A DNA stretch of 64,000 nt from positions 62,001 through 126,000 of the forward strand of contig JAWPHD010005589.1 of NCBI GenBank assembly GCA_037043455.1, given 5' to 3'. The notes below the pieces were generated by a model, which was given only the letters and a program-made list of their open reading frames with translations, did no database searches and was not told where the DNA came from. The position numbers were made by a program, and so were the translations under genes. This DNA is from Cyrtodaria siliqua. Lineage: Eukaryota > Mollusca > Bivalvia > Adapedonta > Hiatellidae. Within the stretch, counting starts at the first letter, position 1; every line of letters starts with the position of its first letter. This document shows positions 1 through 11,437 of the stretch, in pieces.

Positions 1-1461
1 TTCGCAAAAGCAGAAACAACACAAAAGTTCATCATATATAAAGGTCCTGCATTATTATCAGGAGTCAAACATTTAAAACTGAATGTGACAACATCATTAC
101 CGTAATTGATTAGTCAAAGTCTATAATGAACATTATGCAAAGTGCATGCCGGTACTCTATGGACTTAAAGATTGTTTTAAATTATAATTTTTGTTACAGT
201 GTATTATAGGAAACTGTTAATGTTCCATCTATATTTATGAACTACTTCACCCTTAAATTGGTAATTTTATACTTTATTATGTTTTAAATTAGGCCCCAAA
301 GCCTGATGTAGTCGAGTTCCCTTTAATACCTGATAGCTATCTGCAGAAACTACACATTGGACTTGATGTAAAATTAAAGTAATTTGCCAACTTGTATTGT
401 TTCAGGAACTGACATGTTAATTAATTTGCATTTATCATGTTTTATCAAGAAATGTCAACTCATATTAAAATTAATGTAATTCTGTTGCTGGAGTATGTTA
501 CAATGGTAATGGCAAATTGTATACATTCATTCATTTCATTATCTTAAAGGGACATATGGCAATCTTGAAGTGTTTATGAAGCATTGCAATTATAGTTTCG
601 ATTTATATATCCAGTATCATATTCACTTTAAACCTACTTGCATATAAATAAATTAAGTTTTCAATGTTTCTCACTGATTTTACCATAAGTTAAAGATACA
701 TTATTAAAGTGCATTATTATCAACAGTTAATTATATGTAAAATAATTTACTTCATATTTCTTTTAGTGTAATTAATATTAATGATTGAACAAATACAAGT
801 TATGCAGAAAAACTAGTGTGACTTTGTGATTTTAACACATTCAGATTGTCATGTGTACCTTTAAGAGAATTTATAATACAGATAAACTTTACTGAAGTAT
901 CAAATTACCCAGCTGCGAACAATAAATTGCCCCAGCGATTGGTGACTGTATACTGTAATTGCTTCAATTATCACTTATCAGGGAAAATGTCATACATATA
1001 ATTAATGTGTTACTGTTCTAGATACTGCTATGAAAGACGCATTTTTACTCAATTGTTATTAATTCTTAAACTTCCATAAATAGTAGCAATAACTGTTGCT
1101 TTTATCGAAGTTCATTATCTGGCAGTATGCTATCAAGACAGTATTTAAGGGAATTTGTAATATATTTTTTGAACTTAATAAATGAGTCAATAAGAAAAAG
1201 AGTTGTTATTTGTTTAAACATATTTTTATCCAGAATATTTACAACCTTATATATGTTACACTGATTGGAATTAAAGTAAAAAGTTAACCTTCCAAAGATA
1301 GACACTTTTGATAAACCTTTGCTAGAGTATCAAATTACCCAGCTTGTTGCAGTAGCTACATAAAAAAGATAATGCAATTAAGTTCCTATCAAACCTTATA
1401 AAACGCACATGAAAATTGGAATGTGTATGCATTTAAAATAGAATAAAGCTATACAGATTAT
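1..1461. other. AT-rich stretch, no gene seen
   Basis: No coding pattern, RNA gene or clear mobile element was found. A 19-bp direct repeat (AGTATCAAATTACCCAGCT) occurs at 896-914 and 1326-1344, and weaker similarity extends upstream of each copy (GATAAACTTT / GATAAACCTTT). This may be a decayed duplication. The short open frames look random. Confidence 0.5.
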
Positions 1462-1960
1462 GGCTGGACAAGAACAATGAGTTTATGGCTGGACAAGAAC
1501 AATGTTCAGTGAGTTTATATATGAGATTTTGAACACTGTACATTGCTGCAGTGCTGAGAAAACAATGTGAAATTTGGAGAATATACATTTATTAAAGTGA
1601 CTCTGACCTTGACCAAGGGTCAGTTGGAGGGCTGGAAGTCGCTTGGCTGGACAAGAACAATGTCCAGTGAGTTTATATATGAGATTTTGAACACTGTACA
1701 TTTCTGCAGTGCTGCGAAAACAATGTGAAATTTGGAGAATATACATTTTTTAAAGTGACCCTGACCTTGACCAAGGGTCAGTTGGAGGGCTGGAAGTCGC
1801 TGAAATAAGAACAATGACCAGTGAGGTTATATATGAAATTTGAACACTATACTCCAAAGAACAACAAAGTTATAATAATTTAACGCACTTTAACACATTT
1901 TTTTTGGAGACGGTAGATGCATTTAAGAGGAAACTGACCTTGACACAGGGTCAGTTGGAG
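1462..1960. repeat. Tandem duplication, about 158-bp unit
   Basis: The block with GAGATTTTGAACACTGTACA starts at 1523 and again at 1681, so the period is 158 bp. Each unit ends in a segment resembling GACCTTGACCAAGGGTCAGTTGGAGGGCTGG. A third, diverged copy follows after about 1800. The short ORFs on the minus strand are translations of this repeat. Confidence 0.8.
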
Positions 1961-2029
1961 ACTGATAGTTACTGGAATAAGAAGAACAATAACCAGTGAA
2001 GTTATATATGAAATTTTAACACTCTACTC

Positions 2030-2795
2030 CAAAGGAGAAATAAGTTATAAGAACTTAACCGAAATGTTAACAAAAATCTTAACAAAAATCTTAACAAAAA
2101 TGTTCAAAATTTTAACGCTGACATATTGTATTATAACTTTCTTGTCCTTGGGAGTAGAATGTTCAAATTTCATATATAACCTCCTGGTCATTGCTTAGCT
2201 AATGCTAATAACTTCCAGCCCTGCAACTGACCGTGGGTCGGAGTCAAGGTCAGTAAAATACATGTACCGTCAATATTTATGTTAAAATTTGGCGACGGTA
2301 CATGTATTTAAGTGACCTTGACTCTGACCCACGGTCAGTTGCAGGGCTGGAAGTTATTGGCATTAAGACGGGCAATGAGCAGGAGGTTATATATGAAATT
2401 TGAACACTCTACTCCAAAGGAGATATAAGTTATAAGAACTTAACCGAAATGTTAACCGAAATCTTAACAAAAATGTTCAAAATTTTAACGCTGACATATT
2501 GTATTATAACTTTCTTGTCCTTGGGAGTAGAATGTTCAAATTTCATATATAACCTCCTGGTCATTGCCCGTCTTAATGCTAATAACTTCCAGCCCTGCAA
2601 CTGACCGTGGGTCGGAGTCAAGGTCAGTAAAATACATGTACCGTCAATATTTATGTTAAAATTTGGTGACGGTACATGTATTTAAGTAACCTTGACTCTG
2701 ACCCACGGTCAGTTGCAGGGCTGGAAATTATTGGCATTAAGACGGGCAATGAGCAGGAGGTTATATATGAAATTTGAACATTCTACTCCCAAGGA
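2030..2795. repeat. Alternating inverted repeats, about 125-bp arm
   Basis: A 120-130 bp arm occurs in plus orientation at about 2293-2420 and 2670-2790, and inverted at about 2141-2272 and 2510-2648. It carries TGACCCACGGTCAGTTGCAG and AGGAGGTTATATATGAAATT. The whole palindromic unit is repeated with a period of 373 bp (TGTTCAAAAT at 2101 and 2474). The same peptide is therefore openly encoded on both strands, which marks it as a repeat artefact. The arm shares its CAGTTG/GGCTGGAAGT core with the tandem repeat just upstream. Confidence 0.8.
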
Positions 2796-3075
2796 CAAAG
2801 TTATAATACAATATGTTGACGCCGTCGAGCCCGCCAACATTAGCGACACCTATAGTCTCGCATTTTTTCAAAAGGCGAGACAAAAATGGAACACTGATGT
2901 TGAAAATAATCCAGTTTTATGTTTGTATAGACATTTTAAAACCTCATTCTCACATGAAGTGTATCTACATCTAGATATATTGCCATTGAAATTAAGAACT
3001 GCCATGATCTTCCCACAGACTTAGCATTGAAACTGGCAGATATTCACAAAATAGAATTGATAGAAATCAAAGATA
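2796..3075 (+). pseudogene. LINE ORF2 C-terminal remnant
   Basis: The plus-strand frame through 2815-3020 contains FQKARQKW followed by HFKTSFSHEVYLHLDILP. The second motif closely matches VKNHFHHEIYLDVLPCDLRS in the minus-strand LINE near 59.4-59.5 kb, so this is the C-terminal part of a non-LTR retrotransposon ORF2. The frame breaks at 3022 and only traces of the next segment remain. Its 5' side runs straight into the inverted-repeat arm, so upstream LINE sequence is absent. Family assignment rests on this internal comparison and is moderately secure. Confidence 0.6.
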
Positions 3076-3384
3076 TTGTACATTGTATCATTTTATTTTA
3101 ATTTGTCCTTTGTAAGAACAATTACGTAAGCTATATGTTAAACAATATTATTACATACATCCAAGTGTTTTTAAATTTATTCAGCTGATGCAATCTTCAA
3201 GCCAGCAAGAGCTTTTTAGGTTATCTAAATTTGTTAGGGAAGCATTTATTATTCGCAGTACTGCAATGTATAATGAGTAAAAAATGTATGTTCATCCTCA
3301 TTGGACATGACATGTAAACTATTAAAACTTAAAATAGTAACAAGAAACTATGTAATAGGAATAGTTTAATCATTATAACAGGGT

Positions 3385-4140
3385 AAATACGTGCGCCAGA
3401 GTGAATGTGTGAGACATTTTGGGCGTCAGTGAGCTACAGACCTGGTCTTGCGCGCGACATGCCGTCTCATTATGGTGAACATTTGGGCCAAGTTATTTCA
3501 AAATTCCACAATGCATGACAAAGTTACAGCCCGGACAGGCCTATTTCTGACCTTTCACCTCCAACTGTGACCTTGGCCTTGCACATGACACGCCATCTCA
3601 TTATGGTGAACATTTGTGGCAAGTTATTTCAAAATCCCACGATGCATGACAAAGTTACAGCCCAGACAATCCAATTTCTGACCTTTAACCGCCAAGTGTG
3701 ACCTTGACTTTTGGGCTACGGACCTGGGTCTTGCACACGACACGCTGTCTCATTATGGTGAACATGTGTTAAGTTATTTAAAATCCCACAATGCAAGACA
3801 AAGTTACAGCCCGGACAAGCCTATTTCTGACCTTTAACCTCCAAGTGTGACCTTGACCTTTGAGCTACTGACCTGGGTCTTGCGCGCGACATGCCGTCTC
3901 ATTATGGTGAACATTTGGGCCAAGTTATTTTAAAATCCCACAATGCATGACAAAGTTACAACCCGGACAAGCCTATTTCTGACCTTTCACCTCCAACTGT
4001 GACCTTGACCTTTGAGCTAAGGACCTGGGTCTTGCACACGACACGCCGTCTCATTATGGTGAACATTTGTGGCAAGTTACTTTAAAATCCAACGATGCAT
4101 GACAAAGTTACAGCCCGGAAAAAAAACAGACAGACGGATG
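3385..4140. repeat. Tandem repeat element, about 150-bp unit, five copies
   Basis: The motif GTCTCATTATGGTGAACATTTG recurs near 3463, 3594, 3746, 3893 and 4046, with periods of about 130-150 bp. Units carry ACAAAGTTACAGCCCGGACA and GTGACCTTGACCTTTGAGCT. The array ends in AACAGACAGACGGATGG, the same kind of (GACA/GACG) tail that closes several other repeat arrays in this window. A related array lies at 34.58-35.04 kb. No coding function is inferred. Confidence 0.8.
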
Positions 4141-4622
4141 GTCAGGACCGGTAGGGGACTAATCAAGGAAATAGTCAGTGGTACGTATAGAGTAATAAGC
4201 CACCAACAGTCCAAAGAATTATTTGAGAAGTTTATAATACATGGAAGTTACATCACTCTTTCTTAAAGCATGCATTTTTTGTCGTAAAAAACATCAATTC
4301 TATGAAACATACCTAAATTTATTCAAGACTATATTTTCTGTATGTTCCTTACCCCAAAAATCACAAAAATAAAATAACATAGCTTGTGTAGAATGTTGAT
4401 CAACAATTATCAAATTACCTCCTTTTGAAGTTTTACATATCATCCATATCAGATTGTTGCTTGGCAAATATGAACCTGTGTTAATGGAATATTTTGTACT
4501 CAATTAAGTGTGCTTACAAAATTCAAACAATGGCTTATTAAAACCGTTCAAGCTTTTATACGCCCTCAAAAACTGGCCAATGGAAATACTGGCCACCTCA
4601 GCATATTTAACAGTGGGTACGT
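4141..4622. other. Intergenic, nothing recognised
   Basis: This lies downstream of the stop codon of the minus-strand cGAS-like gene. No gene, repeat family or RNA was recognised. Confidence 0.4.
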
Positions 4623-4628
4623 TTTATT
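4623..4628 (-). promoter_or_regulatory. Candidate polyadenylation signal AATAAA
   Basis: On the minus strand an AATAAA hexamer lies 70 bases after the stop codon of the cGAS-like gene (stop at 4698-4700). Its position fits a short 3' untranslated region. Transcript data would be needed to show it is used. Confidence 0.45.
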
Positions 4629-4697
4629 TTTGCTAAATAATAATCATAATTGTGGATGGAATTAAAAGTGACAGGCTCCTGTGGCTAGTACCGGTAG

Positions 4698-5434
4698 TCA
4701 CTTTCGGGTGTCGAATAATAAATTATCCTCCGTATTCGAATAGACTCTTTGAATTTCATAGTATTGTCCAGACTTCACAAAAGTCCTAAACTGAATCATG
4801 CAATCAGCTTGTAGGTTACTAGAACTAACATCATATAACTTCTGTAAACCTACCCTCATATCCTTCTTAAATGAGAGTTTCGCTTGTAAAATTGCTCTAC
4901 TTTTCCTCATCCACAAATTGTATTTCAAAATGTTTTTGGGAGTTTTATATTTGGGGAACATTTTTTTAATGTCAGGGTTAGATTGGAAGAAATGGGGAAG
5001 ACAGCTCTCCTCCAGACAAACTTCTAGAAAATCTAGAAAATATGCGAGGGCTGTACGAACTCCTGCTATATTCATCTTATTGAGCACAGTCAGGTACAGC
5101 ATGCAATAAAAGGCTATGTGCTTTAAATGGTAGGATGTTAACACAGTTGCCACTTGAGGAGGGATAAACTGTTTCTTCACTTTCATAAAGTATGTCTTTG
5201 CGATCCTCAGTGCCGTGATGATGTAGCATTGTTCGATGTTTCCGTGTGCTACGTCCATCGTGTGCTTCTCGTACCCAGACGAGGACATTCTCCAGATGAA
5301 GCTCGGGAGGATGCTGCTTGTAAGTGCGACTGGTTGATTATCCGTGGCCCACTTAAATACGGCGTACTTCGGACATGTCATCGTTCCACCCGTACATGTA
5401 GGATCAGGCACAGTGTCGTCACAAATAAACAGAC
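4698..5434 (-). CDS. cGAS-like gene, exon 7: C-terminal Mab-21 helical domain
   Basis: The acceptor is AATTTCAG/GT at 5434, entered in phase 1, and the frame runs to a stop at 4698-4700 (predicted residues 409-653). It carries IWRMSSSGYEK at about 455-465. The Arg there aligns with the conserved WR of the Mab-21/cGAS C-lobe, which contacts the nucleotide in human cGAS. LTSYHLK at about 507-513 matches the SYH(V/L)K helix, whose Tyr stacks on the base in cGAS. Further on is LDFLEVCLEESCLPHFF, the usual L..cl....lphff pattern, then a basic tail. Cysteines near the exon start do not form the H-C-C-C zinc thumb of vertebrate cGAS, which many invertebrate members also lack. This is the longest open frame in the left half and the strongest single exon. 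An antisense frame at 4798-5109 is a shadow. Confidence 0.85.
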
Positions 5435-5860
5435 CTGAAATTGTTACCGTAATACCGTAATGTTGCAATTAGTATCTAGTTTATAAAACTATATACTGTC
5501 TTAACTTGTAACAGTCCTGGTACATCACACATACTTGCAATGTGTCAACTTGTTTACCTAAAAGACCGTTGTTAATATTTTTTAACATTTACAACCTGTA
5601 TATAACAAAGACCATCATACTTATTGAACAAACTTGATAGTCTCCTGGGTTGGCAATCATTAATAAAGAAAAACTATCAAAATCGGTTCAGTACTGGTTC
5701 TTGAGGAGAAGATTGTTTAAGATTTCAACTATATTTAGTTACAGCAGCCATCTTGGAAATCAAGAAGATCTAATATTTACACTTTTCAAACCCATTGTTT
5801 ATTAAGGATCATCCAAGCAAACGTTTGGTCAAAGGTAGCATAGCAGTTCATGAGAAGTAT
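5435..5860. other. Intron 6 sequence, nothing recognised
   Basis: This is intronic sequence between exons 6 and 7 of the cGAS-like gene. No repeat family or gene was recognised apart from the splice acceptor at its edge. Confidence 0.4.
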
Positions 5861-6560
5861 TTTAAACAAGAAGGCCACGGCCTACATGATCAAGCCCTAT
5901 TATAAAGGTACAGATTTTTTATCTGACCAACACCAATGTCTATCCCAAGAGATATTAAATTAATATCATTAACAGTGGGGGATGCCATGTCGTAGTGGAG
6001 ATCAGACGTGATATATATTTCATTGACAGTACGTCACAGCGACCCAAAATTCTGCACGACATTAGATGCATATAAGGTACATTCTGGTGAAGTTTAGTGA
6101 AAATCTTTGGAAAAGAAGTCAGATACGCATGTCGTAGCGGAGACCAGATGACCTATATTTCACTGAAAGTAGGACACAGCGACCCGATATTTTTCACACA
6201 TGACGTTAGATGCACATAAGGAACATTCTGGTGAAGTTGGGTGAAAATCTTTCAAGAAAGAAAAAAGATACGCATGTCATATCGGAGACTGGACGCAATC
6301 TATATTTCGTCAAAAGTAGGTCACAGCGACCCAAAATTTTGCATATTATATTAGTATTTTAATTAAATTTAGATGCATAAAAGAAACATTCTGCTGAGGT
6401 TTGGTGAAAATCCTGCGAGAAAGGACAAGATACGCACGTCATAGCGGTGACGGGATGTGACCTACATTTAGTTTAAAGTAGGTCACAGCTACCCGAAATT
6501 GTGCATGTGATGTTGGTTCTATATAAGAAACATTCTGGTGAAGTTTGGGGAAAATCATGC
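5861..6560. repeat. Tandem repeat element, about 145-bp unit, four copies
   Basis: Units share TCACAGCGACCCAAAATT, a TTAGATGCATATAAGG-type segment and ACATTCTGGTGAAGTT, and recur near 5990, 6130, 6275 and 6435. The array starts after AAACAAGAAGGCCACGGCC, a start similar to the AACAAGAGGTC starts of other arrays here. It lies in intron 6. Confidence 0.75.
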
Positions 6561-6949
6561 AAGTATCGAACGCTAAGACGAGATCCGTAAACAGGCTCGA
6601 CAACAAAAAATTATCAAATTGATAGAAAAAAGACGTGACCAAGAATTAAGACTGTTTTCAAACTCGGCCAAGGTTTTGTGTTGATAAAGATAATGCCATC
6701 AAGTATGAAAAGAAAGCATGCTTATTATAACCATAACTGTCTGGAAACCTTTCAATGTGTCATATTCACCAATTTTCCTGTGACCGCTATCTAGGAACAA
6801 AATATAGAAATCTGGCAATGCAAACTGTGATCGAAGTTTAAAAATGATATGGTTAAAAATAGTGACCAAAATGTCCGGGAACATTTGGGTGAGAGTTCCA
6901 ACACATGTATAATTGTCTCGAAACAATTCTCACCCTTAATTGCAGAGAG

Positions 6950-7116
6950 TTTGAATTGAATTGAATTGAATTGGGGTTTTAAGGTGCACCAACACATGAA
7001 AGGTTATATGGTGCCTAAAAGGAATGAACATGCCATGCTCATCCTTCATGTACATCGAGATAAAATATGGAGGGAGGGGAGGGTTGGGGGTCTACCCCTC
7101 TGCCTACCCCTCCAAC
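6950..7116 (+). mobile_element. Short retroposon (TTGAATTGAATTG family), internally deleted
   Basis: It is flanked by a perfect 13-bp target duplication, TAATTGCAGAGAG, at 6937-6949 and 7117-7129. It begins TTTGAATTGAATTG, continues with AACACATGAAAGGTTATATGG, and ends in a CTACCCCTCTGCCTACCCC segment. Compared with copies at 45559-45973 and 62106-62729 it lacks the middle. A variable-length target duplication of this size is typical of LINE-driven retroposition. The family has no recognised tRNA-like head, so its parentage is unknown. Confidence 0.8.
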
Positions 7117-7129
7117 TAATTGCAGAGAG

Positions 7130-7635
7130 ATTTTTGGTTACAGAGTAGAATAAAACACGTTTTTAATATGTATATAGGCAGAGGTGTATTAGAATTTTCA
7201 GTATCTTTTTTGTCATGGCTTTATATGTTTTAAATTCATTTGTCATTTTTGCATATTTGTTTTATCTGTAATTGTGTTTCTCTTAATTTTCATACATAAT
7301 ATTTGTCCCTAAAGTACTGGTGTCCAGCCAGTTTTCGGTGCCTAACAGTTACCATGATATTCATTTTAAAAACGTTTTTCACGATAATTTTACTTCTGGA
7401 TGTACATTTTTGTTGGACATGCTGGTCTAAATGGTAAAGATGATCAAAGATGAAAACAAACAAGGAGAAGTATATAAAACATGTTTTAAAGGAACAACAG
7501 TGACACATTTGGTTGATCCCTGATGTCAGGGAAAACGATGTGCATGTGCAGATAAAAACAAGAAAACTGAAGAAACGATGGGTACTCCTCAAAATGTATC
7601 CTCAACTTATCAATTTTCATTTATTCAATTTGCAG
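7130..7635. other. Intron 6 sequence, nothing recognised
   Basis: No repeat or gene was recognised here. A 100-codon minus-strand frame at 7290-7592 has no recognisable domain and lies inside the intron, so it is treated as chance. Confidence 0.4.
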
Positions 7636-8345
7636 TTCCATTAGTAGTTGTTGACTTATGTTCCGGACAAGAATTCTAAGTATAAAATTACAAAGGGCAA
7701 CAACTCTAATTTGGATGAAGACCAGAGTTACGGTTCTTGACTGCACTTTCTCTCATTGCCCTTTATCATTGTGTGAAGTTTCATTGCAATCCCATAAGTA
7801 GTTTGAAGTAAAGCTTCGGACAAAATTTCTAAGAATAAAATGACAAATGGCAATAACTCTTAATTTAAAAGAAGACAGTGTTACGCTTCTTGCACTCTGC
7901 ACTTCCTCTCATTGCCCTCTATCATTGTTTCATTATAGTCCTATCAGTTGTTTTTGAGTTATGCTCAGGACAAGAATTCTTTACAAAGGCCAATAACTGA
8001 AATGTGAATGAAGACAGATGTACGGTTATTGCACTCTGCACTTTCTCTCATTACCCTCTATCGTTGTGTGAAGTTTCATTGTAGTCCCATTAGTAGTTTC
8101 TGAGTTAAGCTCCGTACAAGAATTCCAAGTATAAAATTACAAAGGGCAATAACTCAAATTTTGAATGAAGACACAGTTACGGTTCTTGCACTCTGCATTC
8201 CTCTCACATTGTCCTCTAGCACTGTGTGAAGTTTCATTGTAGTCCCATCATTAGTTTTGAAATTATGCTCCGGACAAAAGTGGGAGACTGAAAGACAGAC
8301 GGACAGAAGGATGGACGGCCCTCGAAAAATTTAAATTACGTGTCT
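7636..8345. repeat. Tandem repeat element, about 170-bp unit, four copies
   Basis: Units share CTCATTGCCCTCTATCATTG, GTGTGAAGTTTCATTG, AGTTATGCTCCGGACAAGAA and a TTACAAAGGGCAATAACTC-type segment. The array closes with GAAAGACAGACGGACAGAAGG then GATGGACGGCC, the same style of tail seen at 4.12, 10.55, 20.66 and 28.06 kb. It lies in intron 6. Confidence 0.8.
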
Positions 8346-8553
8346 AGTGTGGTTTCCCGAAAATGGCATTGTATATTGGGTATTTGAGGCTAAGCCTTCG
8401 GATGGTGGTTGTAAATAAACACACTACATCTACTTTAAATATTATTTCATGAAAAGTCTATAAATGTGCCGAAAACTGCTTGGACATCATTATATGTTGT
8501 TCATTCTCTTTCATATCAAAACAATTAAAAAATGTATTAAAACTGAGACCAAC

Positions 8554-8986
8554 CTGACACTAGATCAATGTCTATAACCTTTTTTCTGGGAAGTCTTAAA
8601 CTTGCAGATTCACCCATGAAACCTGCGTAATATTCATACTGGTCACAAACACCTTTCAGCACGTCAATAAAGTTCACATTATCTCCCTCTTCGATGTGAA
8701 TGGTTATGTTTACTGAAGGTGGATTCTACCTTCTGACGATTTTGAAGTTGAAATTTTCAGACTCTTTTTCGACTCTTTTTTGAACTGTGTCGCTTGCTGT
8801 ATCAATAATTGATGTAAACACTTTTTCCTGAAGATTCCTGGAATTTAAGTACATTGTTCCGTCGACAGTAGGAAAAATGCCAGCACGGTGTAACTTAGGG
8901 AATTCATTCTGGACACTTGATGGATCTTCTATCAGAAGGTAACACAACCCTGGAATAGTCTTTCCATTCTCACAAATTGGCTCAGC
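8554..8986 (-). CDS. cGAS-like gene, exon 6: NTase core, with an in-frame stop
   Basis: The acceptor is ATCTTTTAG/GC at 8986 (phase 0) and the donor TCAG/GTTGGT at 8554 (phase 1). It encodes predicted residues 265-409. The order IPGLCYLLIED, then TMYLNSRNLQEKVF, then NPPSVNITIHI matches the Mab-21 pattern pGyc.L / YLSS..f / GPAVTL. The third catalytic acid of the family follows that strand. Candidates are the Asp in FIDVL (about 372) or in VIDIDLV (about 403-405), which cannot be told apart by eye. One TAG at 8726-8728 (codon 351) sits just before NPPSV. The frame is intact on both sides for 86 and 57 codons, so the break looks recent or is a base error. Removing a tiny GT..AG stretch around it does not rescue the frame. 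Confidence 0.8.
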
Positions 8987-9156
8987 CTAAAAGATAACAC
9001 ACTACCTATTAAAGAGGCTTGCCACCAAATGAGTCTAAAATTAAATGAATCCCTTTTCGATTATCCCGAAATTATATTGTAAAATAGAAGTGAATTAACC
9101 AAAAGGCCGTGGCCAGCAAATCAAGCTACCGGAAATTTGTGAACAGTGAATTTTTC
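8987..9156. other. Intron 5, short non-repeat stretch
   Basis: This lies between exon 6 and the start of a tandem-repeat element at about 9157. Nothing else was recognised. Confidence 0.4.
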
Positions 9157-10616
9157 AAACAAGAGGTCAATGACCTTGAAGCTCTACTGATAGGTTTTTG
9201 ATAGCTAGATCAGCATTTCTGTGAAGTTTAATGAAAATCCGTCAAGTAGTTTCAGAGGAGTAGTCGCTACAAGTTTTCATTATATAACTCTATATAAACA
9301 AAGATGGCCACTGGCGACCATGTTTAACGTCAAATCAAAATAATTTTTGACAAGGATCAACATCATATCATATTGACCATTTTAGAAAAAGTCCCATATC
9401 AATATCACTTATATTTTTCAAGAAGTAGTCGCTACAAACTTGTATTTTGAAAATCTATTTTTAGCTGTAGTGGCCATCTTGAATTTCCGGCCGACCTAAA
9501 ATTTTGCTAGGATCAATTAGACATCAAGAGCAACATTCATGTGAAGTTTCATGAAAATCCGCCAAGTAGTTTCAGAGTAGTAGTCACTACAAGTTTTCAT
9601 TATATAACTCTATGTAAACAAAGATGGCCACTGGCAGAAATGTTTAACGTCGAATCAAAATAATTTTCGACAAGGATCAACATCATGTCATACTGATCAT
9701 TTTAGGAAAAGACGCATATCAATATCACTTATAGTTTTCAAGAAGTAGTCGCTACAAACTTGTTTTTTGAAAATTTATTTTTAGCCGTGGCAGCCATCTT
9801 GAAATTTCGGCCGACCTGAAATTTGCTAGGATCAATTAGACATCAAGAGCAACATTCCTGTGAAGTTTCGTGAAAATCCGTCAAGTAGTTTCAGAGAAGT
9901 AGTCGCTACAAGTTTTCATTATATAACCCTATGTAAACAAAGATGGCCACTGGCAGAAATGTTTAACGTCGTATCAAAATAATTTTCGACAAGGATCAAC
10001 ATCATTCCATACTGATCATTTCAAAAAAAGTCCCATATCAATATCACTTATAGTTTTCAAGAAGTACTCGCTACAAACTTGTTTTTTGAAAATCTATTTT
10101 TAGCTGTGGCGGCCATCTTGAATTTCCGACCAACCTGAAATGTTGCTAGGATCATTTAGACATCAAGAGCAACATCCCTGTGAAGTTTCATGGAAATCCA
10201 TCAAGTAGTTTCAGAGGAGTAGTCACTACAAGTTTTTACTAAATAACTCTATGTAAACAAAGATGGCCGCTGGCAGCCATGTTTAACGTCGCATCAAAAC
10301 AATTTTCAACAAGGACCAACATCATTTCATGCTGATCATTTTAGAAAAAGGCCCATATTAATATCACTTATAGTTTTCAAGAAGTAGTTTTTTAAAAATC
10401 TATTTTTAGCCGTGGTGGCCATCTTGGATTTCACATCAACATGAATTTTTGCTAGGATCAACTAGACTTCATGGGCAACATTTCTGTAAAGTTTCATGAA
10501 AATCCATTCAGTAGTTTCAGAGGAGTAGTCGCTACAAAAATGTTTACGGACAGACAGACAGACGGACGCCGCACCACGTCATAAGCTCTGCTGATCTCTG
10601 ATCAGTAGAGCTAAAA
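9157..10616 (+). mobile_element. Non-autonomous Helentron-like element, family A copy 1
   Basis: The element starts AAACAAGAGGTCAATGACC and then has a subterminal AGCTCTACTGAT. It contains about four copies of a 330-bp repeat with AGTCGCTACAAGTTTTCATT, AACAAAGATGGCCACTGGC and GTCCCATATCAATATCAC. It ends in a GACAGACAGACGG tract and a strong hairpin at 10584-10612 (AGCTCTGCTGATC loop GATCAGTAGAGCT) followed by CTAAAA. The inverted match between the 5' AGCTCTACTGAT and the 3' hairpin, a repeated core and a terminal hairpin are hallmarks of HINE/Helentron elements. That placement is inference because no Rep/helicase is present. It lies in intron 5. Confidence 0.65.
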
Positions 10617-10870
10617 AGAGATAATTGAAAATGTATTCAATTTTAAACATTTATTTGGCAGAACATAATTTCTTCCTATTCCAAACACATAGTCAAAGTC
10701 TGTTTTATATATTAATTCTGAAAAAAACATCTGGAGGCAAGCCGCTTTAAATCAAATGGATTAAACGCTATGTGTTGAGTAATTATAGATAATGTGTACA
10801 TTTGTAATGAATACAAAAATGTATTTTTTAACTGCACTTAAAAATCAAATGCAAGTAATTCCTATTTATA
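10617..10870. other. Intron 5 sequence, nothing recognised
   Basis: AT-rich intronic sequence with no recognised feature. Confidence 0.4.
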
Positions 10871-11240
10871 TGACCTTGTATAATGAGATATTATGCCCAT
10901 AAACATTGTCCCAAAGTTTCATCAAGACTGGATTATAAATATTAGTCATTGAGTGAACATCACAAAAGTCATCAATTTTCAACCATAACTCTGGCATTAG
11001 AGGTGCTATCTGTCTGGTTATCAAACTTGGTTGAGATATTGTTTTCATAAACATTGTCCTTAAGTTTCATCAAGATTGAATTATAAATGTTAAAGTCGCT
11101 GAGTGGACAACGCAAACAAAATGTCTATTTTCAACAATCAAAGCGCCACAACTCTGGCATTATACATGTGATCTGGCTGGTTATCTAACTTGTTTGAGAT
11201 ATTGTGGCCGTAAACATTATCCCCAAACAAGAAGTCAATC
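10871..11240. repeat. Tandem repeat, about 168-bp unit, two copies plus a partial
   Basis: GAGATATTxTxxxCATAAACATTGTCC followed by AAGTTTCATCAAGA occurs near 10886 and 11035, with a third start near 11195. Units include CATAACTCTGGCATTA. It lies in intron 5 just downstream of exon 5 in gene orientation. Confidence 0.7.
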
Positions 11241-11437
11241 CATGCAAGCATTCCCTCTTTTATCTCTTTTAAATGATCTGAAACCAATCCTTCCACCCGC
11301 CGTATGCCCACCCTGCGTGCAAACATAATACGATCCGTTGGTGTATTGGTGTACAATAACACAAATTCTTCATTTGATAAATAACTAAATAGATTATTTT
11401 ATTAAAATGTACCAGCACATAAATTTATAAACAATAC

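Noticed and set aside
2430..3024. A conserved protein beginning near THGQLQGWK on both strands
   Set aside because: The shared part is the palindromic repeat arm. Only the downstream LINE remnant on the plus strand has coding ancestry.
4798..5438. Plus-strand ORFs overlapping exon 7
   Set aside because: The opposite frame carries the conserved Mab-21 motifs and a proper acceptor. The plus frames show no domain.
7290..7592. 100-codon minus-strand ORF rich in Phe and Cys
   Set aside because: It has no recognisable motif, lies in an intron, and lacks splice-site support.
8726..8745. A tiny intron removing the TAG in exon 6 (GTAGAATCC...TTCAG)
   Set aside because: It is only 17 bases, too short to splice, and its removal brings a TAA into frame.
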